NCBI RefSeq assembly: GCF_003993775.1
Contig: NZ_RJRZ01000009.1
Coordinates: 1-64,000 of the forward strand
Origin: Frigidibacter oleivorans
GTDB lineage: Bacteria; Pseudomonadota; Alphaproteobacteria; Rhodobacterales; Rhodobacteraceae
DNA: 64,000 bases
Direction: 5' to 3'
Of the stretch, positions 1 through 7,156 are shown in pieces (positions within the stretch are counted from its first letter, which is position 1; each line of letters opens with the position of its first letter). Below the pieces are notes generated by a model. That model was given only the letters and a program-made list of their open reading frames with translations, did no database searches and had not been told where the DNA came from. Position numbers and translations under genes: made by a program.

Positions 1-1428
1 GGGGGGGGCGCCGGGCGCAGGGGGGGGGGCGGGGGCCGGGGCCTGCGGCGCCGCGTGGCCGGGCTGCGCCGGGGCGGGGCGGGAGGGGCTGGACGACGCG
101 GACGGCCCCTGGCCGAGGCCCGACGTCTCGGGCATCGGCGCCACGGCAAGGCCGGGGGCGAGCGCGGCCAGAACCTCGCCCTGCGGCGCGGCGGGGGCGG
201 CCGGCGCCTCGGCCACCGCAGTCGGCGCCTGGGGACCGGACAGGGTGACGCCGCCATCCACCGTCTCGAACACGAATTCGGCCGGCGCGGACGGAGCCTC
301 GGCCACCGCCGCGGGGGGGGCGGCCGGTGCGACGGCCGGTGCGATGGCTGGTGCAACAGGCGCGGGGGCTGCGGCGGCCGCCGGGGCGCCTGCCAGTTCC
401 GGCGCGGCGGGATCGGCGACGGGGGCCGCGCCCAGCGTGGTGCCGCCATCCGCCGCGATTTCGAGGTTCAGGCTCGCCACCTCGATCTGTGCCTCGGCAT
501 TGGCCAGCGACTCTTCCGAAAAGCCCGAGGCGCGCAGCAATTCGATGAACTTGGTCCGATCCTCGGCGGGAAGCTGGGCCAGCAGTTCGAAATCCGCGTC
601 GCTCAGTTCCTGCTTCCGTTCCTCCTCGGGGACGAAATAGAACTGTTCGCGCAGCGACGACTGGTCCCAGGGCGTCTGCCGGTCGCCGGTCGCATCCTCG
701 ACCGCGTTGCGCACCTCGATCATCATGTCCGACACGCTCAGCCCCGGCACCGCCAGATTGTCGAGCAGCGCCTGCGTGAACGGGCTGTGCGGCGCGCCCT
801 CGACGCCGTCATAGGCCACCGCGCCCGGTTCGGTGGCGAAGGCCACGAAGGTCCCCGCCCCGGTCTGCAGCCGGGCCAGCCCGTCCGCCGTGCCCGATCC
901 CCGCACCTCGGCCGGCAGCGGATCGTTCCGGCAGGCGTCGAGGAAGACCAGCGTCTGCCGCCGCCGGTCCTGCAACCGGGCGATCACGCCGTCGAGGCTC
1001 CAGGTCTCGGCCCGGATGGCCTCGCGGCTGTCCAGCGTGGCGCCGACCGGGATCAAATAGTTGACGCCGCTCATCTGGAAGGCATGGCCGGAATAGTAGA
1101 AGAGCGTGCTTTCCGCGCCATCGGCCTCGGCGGCGAAGCGGTCGAGCTCGGCCCAGAAGTCCGGCGCGGTGACATCCGTCAGCAGCGTCACCTCGAAGCC
1201 GATGCCCTCCAGCGCCTTGGCCACGCCCTGCGCGTCGCCCACGGCATTGGTCAGCTTCGGCACCGTCTCGTACCCGCCATTCCCCACCACCAGGGCCAGG
1301 CGGCGCGCCTCGGCCTCGCCCGCCGCGGCGAAGATCGCGCCCCAGACCATGACCGCCGCACAGGCGCCCCGCCGGACCGCATGGCCCGGCCCGAAACTGG
1401 GGCGCGGAAGGAAACCGGGCAAAGACAT
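1..1428 (-). CDS. Caspase-like (peptidase C14) exported protein, 3' end cut by window
   Basis: Partial; 476 codons are visible and the frame is still open at base 1. The caspase-type fold is recognised from LALVVGNGGYE near the N-terminus, the catalytic His in YYSGHAF (His115) and the catalytic Cys in FLDACRND (Cys166), so the His/Cys dyad is intact. The start at 1428 gives a twin-arginine-containing N-terminus and a hydrophobic stretch consistent with a signal peptide or anchor; a shorter start at 1350 is possible. After the peptidase domain and a helical segment, the C-terminus is a long Ala/Pro-rich, probably disordered tail. The gene contains poly-C tracts in sense (G8-G10 on the plus strand at 1-8, 20-29 and 313-320). 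Function is unknown; it sits beside a T6SS signalling cluster in the same orientation as the DUF1036 gene. Domain call is confident, role is not. Confidence 0.8.
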   Translation of the reverse strand, partial: MSLPGFLPRPSFGPGHAVRRGACAAVMVWGAIFAAAGEAEARRLALVVGNGGYETVPKLTNAVGDAQGVAKALEGIGFEVTLLTDVTAPDFWAELDRFAAEADGAESTLFYYSGHAFQMSGVNYLIPVGATLDSREAIRAETWSLDGVIARLQDRRRQTLVFLDACRNDPLPAEVRGSGTADGLARLQTGAGTFVAFATEPGAVAYDGVEGAPHSPFTQALLDNLAVPGLSVSDMMIEVRNAVEDATGDRQTPWDQSSLREQFYFVPEEERKQELSDADFELLAQLPAEDRTKFIELLRASGFSEESLANAEAQIEVASLNLEIAADGGTTLGAAPVADPAAPELAGAPAAAAAPAPVAPAIAPAVAPAAPPAAVAEAPSAPAEFVFETVDGGVTLSGPQAPTAVAEAPAAPAAPQGEVLAALAPGLAVAPMPETSGLGQGPSASSSPSRPAPAQPGHAAPQAPAPAPPPAPGAPP

Positions 1429-1583
1429 GGACGCAACCGAAGGACTGGGATGGAATGCGCCCGAGTCTACCGGCGGCAAGGCGGTCTGGCGAGTCACATT
1501 TGCCGTGCCAGCTGTCCGACGCGCCCACATCGAGTTCGCGCCCCGGCACGGGGCCGGCGGCCACGGGTCCGGGGACTGCCGGT

Positions 1584-2054
1584 CTAGGGACTGCCGGTCA
1601 GGAACAGCGTCCAGCGCTGCGTCTTCAGCGTGTCCACCTCGACGAAGCCCGCAGCGATGTTGCCCCGGCTCCAGCACTCCTGTGTGCCGCGGATGGTGAA
1701 GCGGCGGGGAGAGACGCACATCTGCGTGGTGCCGTTCAGCAGCGGCTGGCCCACCACGTCCTGCGCATAGACATAGACATAGCGCGTCGCCAGTTCCTCG
1801 CGGATGACGTTGGCGCACTGGTTCGGGCCGACCGTCCACCAGCCCCGCGTCTCGAACACGGTGCCGCTGTCGGCGGCGGTGGTGACGTCCAGCCCGATGG
1901 CCACGTTGACGACATCCAGCGACTGGTTGCAGACGGCGAATTCGGCCCGCACCGGCCCGGCCAGCGCCATCCAGCCGGCCAGCAGGGCCAGCGGCAATGT
2001 CATCGGGCCTGCGACGATGCGTGACATATAGGCCAGACTATATCCTCGTTTCAT
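1584..2054 (-). CDS. DUF1036 family exported protein
   Basis: 156 aa. The N-terminus MKRGYSLAYMSRIVAG is followed by a hydrophobic core and a VRAEF cleavage region, so it is probably Sec-exported. The mature part (FAVCNQSLDVVNVAIG, then WWTVGPNQC, then YVYVYAQD) matches my memory of DUF1036 proteins, small cysteine-containing proteins common in alphaproteobacteria; no function is established. A second in-frame ATG at 2027 would shorten the signal peptide by nine residues. The gene lies upstream of the caspase-like gene on the same strand (155 bp gap) and is divergent from the small exported protein at 2181, so the 2055-2180 interval probably carries promoters for both directions. Confidence 0.72.
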   Translation of the reverse strand: MKRGYSLAYMSRIVAGPMTLPLALLAGWMALAGPVRAEFAVCNQSLDVVNVAIGLDVTTAADSGTVFETRGWWTVGPNQCANVIREELATRYVYVYAQDVVGQPLLNGTTQMCVSPRRFTIRGTQECWSRGNIAAGFVEVDTLKTQRWTLFLTGSP

Positions 2055-2085
2055 GCCTGAACCGCCCCGCCCTCTTGCGCCGCAA

Positions 2086-2114
2086 TTGCCGCAAGGGGGT
2101 GTTTGGTCTAGAAT
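2086..2114 (+). promoter_or_regulatory. Predicted sigma70-type promoter for the 2181 gene
   Basis: TTGCCG at 2086-2091 and TAGAAT at 2109-2114 are separated by exactly 17 bp, close to the housekeeping consensus. Transcription would start near 2121, about 60 bp before the ATG at 2181. Seen by eye only; no transcript data. Confidence 0.5.
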
Positions 2115-2180
2115 CGGCGCATGTTCGGAACCCTGCGGGCGCGGTCTTCTTGTACCGGCAGCAGTTCCCAGTGCAACGGG

Positions 2181-2504
2181 ATGGATCGGATGAAGACAGT
2201 TCACAGCTTCGCATTGCTGGCGGGAATGGCGGCGTCCGGCATCGCCCTGCCCGCCGCGGCCGCGCCGGATGCCCTGCAGCCCGGCATCGCCACCAACGGC
2301 AACATCACCTTCGAGGTGATCCCGCAGCCGGTCACCGTCTCGCCGCGGCCGAAGGCCCGGGCCGAGGTTGCGGTGGCCGCGCCCCGGACGCTCGCCCCGG
2401 CGGTGACAGTGCAGCGCGTGGCGCAGCCCGCGGCGACGGCGCCCCTGGCCCGCGTGGCGACGCGGTCCTTCCGGATGCCCTGGATGATCGGCGCCTACCA
2501 ATAA
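2181..2504 (+). CDS. Small exported hypothetical protein
   Basis: 107 aa from the ATG at 2181 (MDRMKTVHSF); a second ATG at 2190 works equally well, and no strong Shine-Dalgarno separates them. The open frame extends upstream to 2121, but that part is Cys/Ser-rich and falls at the predicted transcription start. A clear signal peptide ends around ALPAAAAPDA. The mature part is about 80 residues, Ala/Pro/Val/Arg-rich, with no recognised domain, ending MPWMIGAYQ. It is followed after 31 bp by another small exported protein, and the pair converges on the ppkA end of the T6SS operon. I do not recognise a family; coding is supported by the signal peptide and the promoter. Confidence 0.6.
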   Translation: MDRMKTVHSFALLAGMAASGIALPAAAAPDALQPGIATNGNITFEVIPQPVTVSPRPKARAEVAVAAPRTLAPAVTVQRVAQPAATAPLARVATRSFRMPWMIGAYQ

Positions 2505-2535
2505 CCGTCCCGATGCCGCCGACCGGAGCCGCGCC

Positions 2536-2985
2536 GTGCCGAAGATGACCGCGACGACCCTTCGCGCCGCCTTGCTGCGCGGCATCGCCTGTGCCGGCCT
2601 GCTGGCCGTGCTGCCGGCGCCGGCCCTCGCCCAGACCGGGTCGATCGAGATCGAGCTGAACAACGCCGCCGACGAACCGGGCGGCTGCCGGCTGACCTAT
2701 GTCGCCACCAACACCACGGCCATCGGGCTGGAGCGCGCTTCCTACGAGGTGGCGGTCTTCGACGCGACCGGCGTGGTGAAGCGGCTGGTGGTGCTGGAAT
2801 TCGGCTGGCTGCCCGCGGGCAAGACCCGGGTGCTGCAGTTCGACCTGCCGGAGCAGGGCTGCGGCGACATCAGCCGCATCTCGGTCAACGGGCCGGTGGA
2901 ATGCACCGCGGCCGCCGGCGAACAGACGCTGTGCCGCGACCAGCTGATCCTGAGTTCGCGGCTGCGCGAGATCCAGTTCAACTGA
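2536..2985 (+). CDS. Small exported hypothetical protein next to T6SS cluster
   Basis: 149 aa from a GTG at 2536; an ATG at 2545 is the alternative. Residues 1-33 form a signal peptide ending PAPALAQT. The mature domain (IEIELNNAADEPGGCRLTYV, YEVAVFDATGVV, LPAGKTRVLQFDLP, CGDISRISVN) alternates beta-strand-like segments and carries four Cys (CRLTY, GCGDI, VECTA, LCRDQ), which suggests a disulphide-stabilised beta-sandwich in the periplasm. No name can be given from memory. It ends 24 bp before the convergent end of the ppkA kinase gene. Linkage to the T6SS is suggestive only. Confidence 0.68.
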   Translation: MPKMTATTLRAALLRGIACAGLLAVLPAPALAQTGSIEIELNNAADEPGGCRLTYVATNTTAIGLERASYEVAVFDATGVVKRLVVLEFGWLPAGKTRVLQFDLPEQGCGDISRISVNGPVECTAAAGEQTLCRDQLILSSRLREIQFN

Positions 2986-3009
2986 TCCCCGGCAGCCGCG
3001 CGGCGCCCT

Positions 3010-5220
3010 CTATTCGATCCGGAAGGCGCGGAACACCGGCGCCACCGTCTGCCCGGTTTCGTCCAGCTGGGTGGCGATGAAGGGCATCAGCGCCCGCGCC
3101 GTCACCCCGTCGGGCACCACGGCCAGCTTGGTCAGCGGCTGATCCGTCACGATGGCCAGCAGCATCTGCCCCGCCGGTGCGCCATCGGCGAGGTTGACCG
3201 TGAAGCTGAAGCTGATCGTCCCGTCCGAGCTTTTGGCGATGAAGTTTCGCAGGTTGGTGGCGCCCCCCGCCCCGTTCACCAGGAACAGTTCCGCCGCCCG
3301 GTCGCCCACCCCCGCGAGTTCGCCCGACACCAGCGCGCCGCTGGCGAAACTGCCCTCGCCCGACAGGCGCAGCAGCGGCAGCGCCTCGGGCGCCGCGCGG
3401 TGGTCCTTGGCGAAATCCACGATGGGGCATTGCGTCGTCTCGACGATCTGGGTCTGGACCGTCGGCCCGTCCGGAAAGCGGCTGTCATAGGCGGCACGGG
3501 CCGGCGCCAGATCGGCTTCGGCGGCGGCGACGGCGGTGACCGCCGCGCCCGCCTCTGCCGGCAGCAGCGCGACGCAGGCGGGCGTCTCATGGGCCGCGAT
3601 CCAGGCCAGCGGGTCGGTCGGTTCCGCCGCCAGGGGGGGCTCGCCGGCGGGGGGGGGGCCCGCCCCCGGGGGGGGGGGGGCGGGGTCGGGTTCGGCCGTG
3701 GCGGGCGCCTCGGGTGCCGCCGCCGTGGCGGGCGCGGCATCGGGCGCGGCGGGGGCCGGTGCCGCCGGCTCGGGGGCGGACGGCGCGGCAGGTTCGGGAT
3801 CGGTGGCGGTCGCAGCCGGAGGCTCGGTAGTCGGTTCTGGGGCGATTTCGGGGGCCGGATCGGCGGCGGGCTCGGGCTCAGCCGCAGGCGCGGGATCCTC
3901 CGCCGCGGCAAGGTCCGTTTCGCCCTCGCCCGGCCCGCCCAGAAGACCGGTGAACCATGCGCCCCCTGCCCCGGCGGCGATCAGCACCAGCAGCACCGCC
4001 ACCAGCATGCCCATGCCGCCGCCCGACCGGGCCGGGGCCGCCGACGCGGCAGAGGCGGACGCGGGGGCAGAGGCCGGGGCACCGAAGGGGCTGTCGCCCT
4101 CGTCCACCGGCAGGCTGCCGCGCGCCCCGGTCGTCTGCCTGCCGCCGGCCGGCACGCCCGTGGTCTGCCCGCCCGCCGCCGCCGCGCCGAAGCCGCCGGT
4201 CAGCCGCCCGCCGCCCAGTTCCGGCGGCAGGCTGACCGGCGGCAGCGATCCGGCGATCACCGTGCGGTTCGGGTCCGGCATTGCCGGCGGCGCCACGCGC
4301 GACGGCACCAGCGCCGGCGTGTCGAGCATGCGGATCACCTCGGCCATCGTTTCGGGCCGATGGGCGGGATCGGGCTCCAGCATATGTTCGATCAGCGGGC
4401 GCAGCGCCTCGGGCAGGCCGTCGATGGCCGGAACCGAGGCCCGCTTGCCCACCGCGTCGACGATGGAACTGCCCATGGGCACGACCGCGCCCCGGCAGGC
4501 CGCCGCGATCAGCAGCGCGAGGCTGTAGATGTCGGACCGCCCGTCCACCACCCCGCCGAAGGCGCCCAGCTGTTCGGGCGAAACGAAGTTGAACTTGCCC
4601 GCGAACTGCCCCTGCAACAGCGTGCCGCCGCCGATGGTCGAGGATTTGGCGATGCCGAAGTCGATGATCTTCGCGTGCTCGACGAAGCCATCCTCGAGGA
4701 TGACGTTGTCGGGCGACAGGTCGCGATGCACCACCCCCGCCCGATGCGCCTTGTCGAGGCCCGAGGCCAGCCGGCGCATCAGCACCGTCACATCCTCCAG
4801 CGGCATCGGCCCCTGGTCCAGCCGGTCGGACAGCGACTGGCCCGCGACGAATTCCATGATCAGGCTGGGCCGCCCGATGGCCGGGTCGTTGGTGAAGACG
4901 TGATAGCGGACGATGGCGTCATGCGACAGCCGGCCCAGAACCGTCGCCTCTTTCTGGAACAGGGCCACGATCTTGGGGTCATGGGCAAGGCTCGGCAGCA
5001 CGATCTTGATCGCGACCGGTTCGCCATTGTGGATGTTGCGGCCGCGATAGACCTCGCCCATCCCGCCCGAGGAGATCAGCTGTTCGATCTCGTAGGTGCC
5101 GATGATCTGGGTGCCGGCGGTCACGGCGGTGACGCGACGGTCGCCCTCGGCTGCCGAACCGGGCGCGACGCTGGCGCCGCGCGGGGCGTCCCCGGGGGGA
5201 ACTGGGGGTTCGTTCGTCAT
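3010..5220 (-). CDS. ppkA: T6SS-associated membrane Ser/Thr protein kinase PpkA
   Basis: 736 aa. The kinase domain covers about residues 40-310: glycine loop SSGGMGEVY, catalytic Lys72 in VAIK, HRD at 165-167, DFG at 187-189. Then comes a linker with an RTVIAG motif (Thr320), a transmembrane helix at about 403-425, a Pro/Ala/Glu-rich stretch, and a C-terminal domain of about 180 residues (two Cys) that would lie in the periplasm. In Pseudomonas and Agrobacterium, PpkA phosphorylates Fha or TssL to activate secretion and PppA reverses it. The start at 5220 lies 2 bp after the pppA stop; an upstream ATG at 5241 would overlap pppA. Two long poly-C tracts in the Pro-rich region (see 3649-3680) could make this gene length-variable. 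Last gene of the operon. Confidence 0.92.
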   Translation of the reverse strand: MTNEPPVPPGDAPRGASVAPGSAAEGDRRVTAVTAGTQIIGTYEIEQLISSGGMGEVYRGRNIHNGEPVAIKIVLPSLAHDPKIVALFQKEATVLGRLSHDAIVRYHVFTNDPAIGRPSLIMEFVAGQSLSDRLDQGPMPLEDVTVLMRRLASGLDKAHRAGVVHRDLSPDNVILEDGFVEHAKIIDFGIAKSSTIGGGTLLQGQFAGKFNFVSPEQLGAFGGVVDGRSDIYSLALLIAAACRGAVVPMGSSIVDAVGKRASVPAIDGLPEALRPLIEHMLEPDPAHRPETMAEVIRMLDTPALVPSRVAPPAMPDPNRTVIAGSLPPVSLPPELGGGRLTGGFGAAAAGGQTTGVPAGGRQTTGARGSLPVDEGDSPFGAPASAPASASAASAAPARSGGGMGMLVAVLLVLIAAGAGGAWFTGLLGGPGEGETDLAAAEDPAPAAEPEPAADPAPEIAPEPTTEPPAATATDPEPAAPSAPEPAAPAPAAPDAAPATAAAPEAPATAEPDPAPPPPGAGPPPAGEPPLAAEPTDPLAWIAAHETPACVALLPAEAGAAVTAVAAAEADLAPARAAYDSRFPDGPTVQTQIVETTQCPIVDFAKDHRAAPEALPLLRLSGEGSFASGALVSGELAGVGDRAAELFLVNGAGGATNLRNFIAKSSDGTISFSFTVNLADGAPAGQMLLAIVTDQPLTKLAVVPDGVTARALMPFIATQLDETGQTVAPVFRAFRIE
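3649..3680. repeat. G10 and G13 homopolymer tracts inside ppkA
   Basis: On the plus strand there are ten G at 3649-3658 and thirteen G at 3668-3680, with a further G7 at 3633-3639. In the gene these are poly-C tracts coding prolines between the transmembrane helix and the C-terminal domain. Slippage of one base would cut off the last ~190 residues while leaving kinase and membrane anchor intact. Confidence 0.85.
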
Positions 5221-5222
5221 CG

Positions 5223-6014
5223 TCAGCCGTCCAGTTGCCATTGATCCCCGCCGCCCGCGCGGCCGGGGGGATTTCCATACGCCCCCTGCGGGAGGCACCT
5301 TACCACCACCACCGTCACATTGTCGCGCGCCCCACGCGACAATGTAAGGTCCACCAGACGGTTGCAGGCCTCTTGCGCCGTGTGGCCCTGCAGCATCGCC
5401 GTCATTTCCTGCTCTGCCACATGTTCCGTCAAGCCGTCAGAGCACAGCAGGAACGTGTCCCCCGCCGCCAGCGCGCCATAGACCTCTTCGGTCATCGGCC
5501 GTTCCGCCACGCCGATGGCGCGGGTAATGACGTTGCGCCGGGGCCAGACCGCCGCCTGTTCCGGGGTGATCGCGCCGGACCGCAGCAACTCCTGCACCTC
5601 GGTATGGTCCGAGGTGACCTGCCGGAACTGCCCGTCCCGCAAGAGGTAGATCCGGCTGTCCCCGCACCAGATGCAGGCGAAATGGCGGTCGAAGATCAGC
5701 AGCGCCACCAGCGTGGCGCCGATGGTCGCGCCGCCGCGGCGGGCGGATTGCTGACGGATCAGGTCATGGGCGATGGCGATCCGGTCGTTGAACCGCGCCT
5801 GCAGGTCGGGGGCGGAACTGGGCCGGCCGATGGAGGCGGCGCTGTCGGCGATGGTCTGGCTGGCGAAATCGCCGGCCTCGTGCCCGCCCATGCCATCCGC
5901 CACCAGCCAGACGCCCGAGGGCGGGCTGACGAAATAGCGGTCCTCGTTATGGTCGCGCACCCGGCCGGTATCCGTGGCCGCGCCGGTGTCGAAGCTGAAG
6001 GGCGCCTCGCTCAT
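5223..6014 (-). CDS. pppA: T6SS-associated PP2C-type protein phosphatase PppA
   Basis: 263 aa. PP2C motifs are in order: TGRVRDHNEDRYF (metal Asp), VADGMGGHEAG, LCSDGLTEHV and ARDNVTVVVV, so the binuclear metal centre is complete. It is the antagonist of PpkA in the threonine phosphorylation pathway that tunes T6SS activity; it should act in the cytoplasm. The start at 6014 begins the PP2C domain directly (MSEAPFSFDTG) and lies 70 bp after tagF. The stop is 2 bp from the ppkA start, so translation of phosphatase and kinase is probably coupled. The frame extends upstream of 6014 only as low-complexity Arg-rich sequence. Confidence 0.93.
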   Translation of the reverse strand: MSEAPFSFDTGAATDTGRVRDHNEDRYFVSPPSGVWLVADGMGGHEAGDFASQTIADSAASIGRPSSAPDLQARFNDRIAIAHDLIRQQSARRGGATIGATLVALLIFDRHFACIWCGDSRIYLLRDGQFRQVTSDHTEVQELLRSGAITPEQAAVWPRRNVITRAIGVAERPMTEEVYGALAAGDTFLLCSDGLTEHVAEQEMTAMLQGHTAQEACNRLVDLTLSRGARDNVTVVVVRCLPQGAYGNPPGRAGGGDQWQLDG

Positions 6015-6084
6015 TCTGCCTCTCCTCCATGGCGCATGGCGCGCCGTGCCAAGCGGTGCCTTGTGCCGGTGCCGGTCCGCAGGA

Positions 6085-7155
6085 TCATGCTGCCCCCAGA
6101 AGCCAGGCGAGGACGGGGCCGCCGGGCAGTCCCGGCCCGGCATGGACCAGCGACGGCCGTTCCGGCAGGGCGGCAGGCGTCTGTACAGCCGGGGCCGTCG
6201 TGGCCGGCGCGGCGGGTGGTGCCGGGTCCTCCGGCGGCAGCGCATCCTCGGGCAGCGAGGGGTCGAGCCAAGCCGCGCCCGTCCAGATATCGGCAGGGAC
6301 GGGCGCGGCGGGGGCCGGGGGCGCGATCTCCTCGGCCGGCGTCACAGCGGCGGGCGGTTCCGGCTCGTCCATCAGGGGCTCGGCCTCGGCGAGACCGGCC
6401 CCCGAAACCTCGGCCCCCACGGGTTCGGCCCCCACAAGGGCAAGTTCACGAGGTGGCGCGGGTTCGGCCGCCTCTGCGTCCGGCCCGCCGGTCGGCGCGG
6501 GCGCCGGGGTCGCCGCCGGGTCTTCGGCCAGCTCCGCCGCGGGCGCGACGGCCACCTGCCCGGCCCGCCACCAATAGCTGCGCCCGGCCGCGGCGCGGCG
6601 GTGGTCGGTCGCGGCGATATCGGCCAGCAACGCCGCCACATCCGCCGGCGCCCCCGTCGCCCAGAACCCGTCCGGCCCCGGTTGTCCGGCGGTCTCTGCC
6701 GCGGCCCCCGCTGCCGGCTCCAGCCCCTCGACCAGCGTGGCGGGCGGGCGGCCCGGCAGCGCGCCCGTACCGGCACCCGCCTCGTCCAGCCGGGCGCGCA
6801 GCGCCGCCTCCATCCCCGCATACCAGCCGAGATCGCCGGCCAGCACCGGCGGCGGCAGCGCGGTGCCGAGGTCGATCATCACCAGCGGAAAGCGGCGGCC
6901 CACCCGGTCGCGCGAGGGCGCGAGCACCCCGGCCATCGGCAGGCCCGCCATCGCCTCGCCGATCCAGAAGCACAGGACCGGCCGCGCCGCGCCCACCCGG
7001 TCCCAGACCCGTTCCCAGTCGGGGCCGAGCGCCTCGCGGCACTGGCCCATTGCGGCGTCGAGCCAGCCTTCCAGCATCGTCAGCGGCGCGGGCGGCAGGC
7101 CCACCTGCAGGAAGTCGCCCCAGCCCGGATGCTTGCCATAGAGGGCGAGCGCCAT
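6085..7155 (-). CDS. tagF: T6SS-associated protein TagF
   Basis: 356 aa. The N-terminus ALYGKHPGWGDF and the FWIGEAMAGLPMAGVLAPSR region match TagF (DUF2094), a post-translational repressor of T6SS that binds Fha in Pseudomonas and Agrobacterium. The domain occupies about residues 1-220. The remaining ~130 residues are Pro/Ala/Glu-rich and probably disordered, an extension not needed for the family. The start at 7155 is one base after the tssM stop. Unlike the known TagF-PppA fusions in some alphaproteobacteria, the phosphatase here is a separate downstream gene. Confidence 0.9.
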   Translation of the reverse strand: MALALYGKHPGWGDFLQVGLPPAPLTMLEGWLDAAMGQCREALGPDWERVWDRVGAARPVLCFWIGEAMAGLPMAGVLAPSRDRVGRRFPLVMIDLGTALPPPVLAGDLGWYAGMEAALRARLDEAGAGTGALPGRPPATLVEGLEPAAGAAAETAGQPGPDGFWATGAPADVAALLADIAATDHRRAAAGRSYWWRAGQVAVAPAAELAEDPAATPAPAPTGGPDAEAAEPAPPRELALVGAEPVGAEVSGAGLAEAEPLMDEPEPPAAVTPAEEIAPPAPAAPVPADIWTGAAWLDPSLPEDALPPEDPAPPAAPATTAPAVQTPAALPERPSLVHAGPGLPGGPVLAWLLGAA

Positions 7156-7156
7156 G

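Noticed and set aside
1-40. Poly-G runs at the left edge as a sign of assembly or adapter artefact
   Set aside because: The caspase-like frame stays open through them as Pro/Ala codons and similar runs occur inside other genes, so they look genuine, though run lengths may be slightly wrong.
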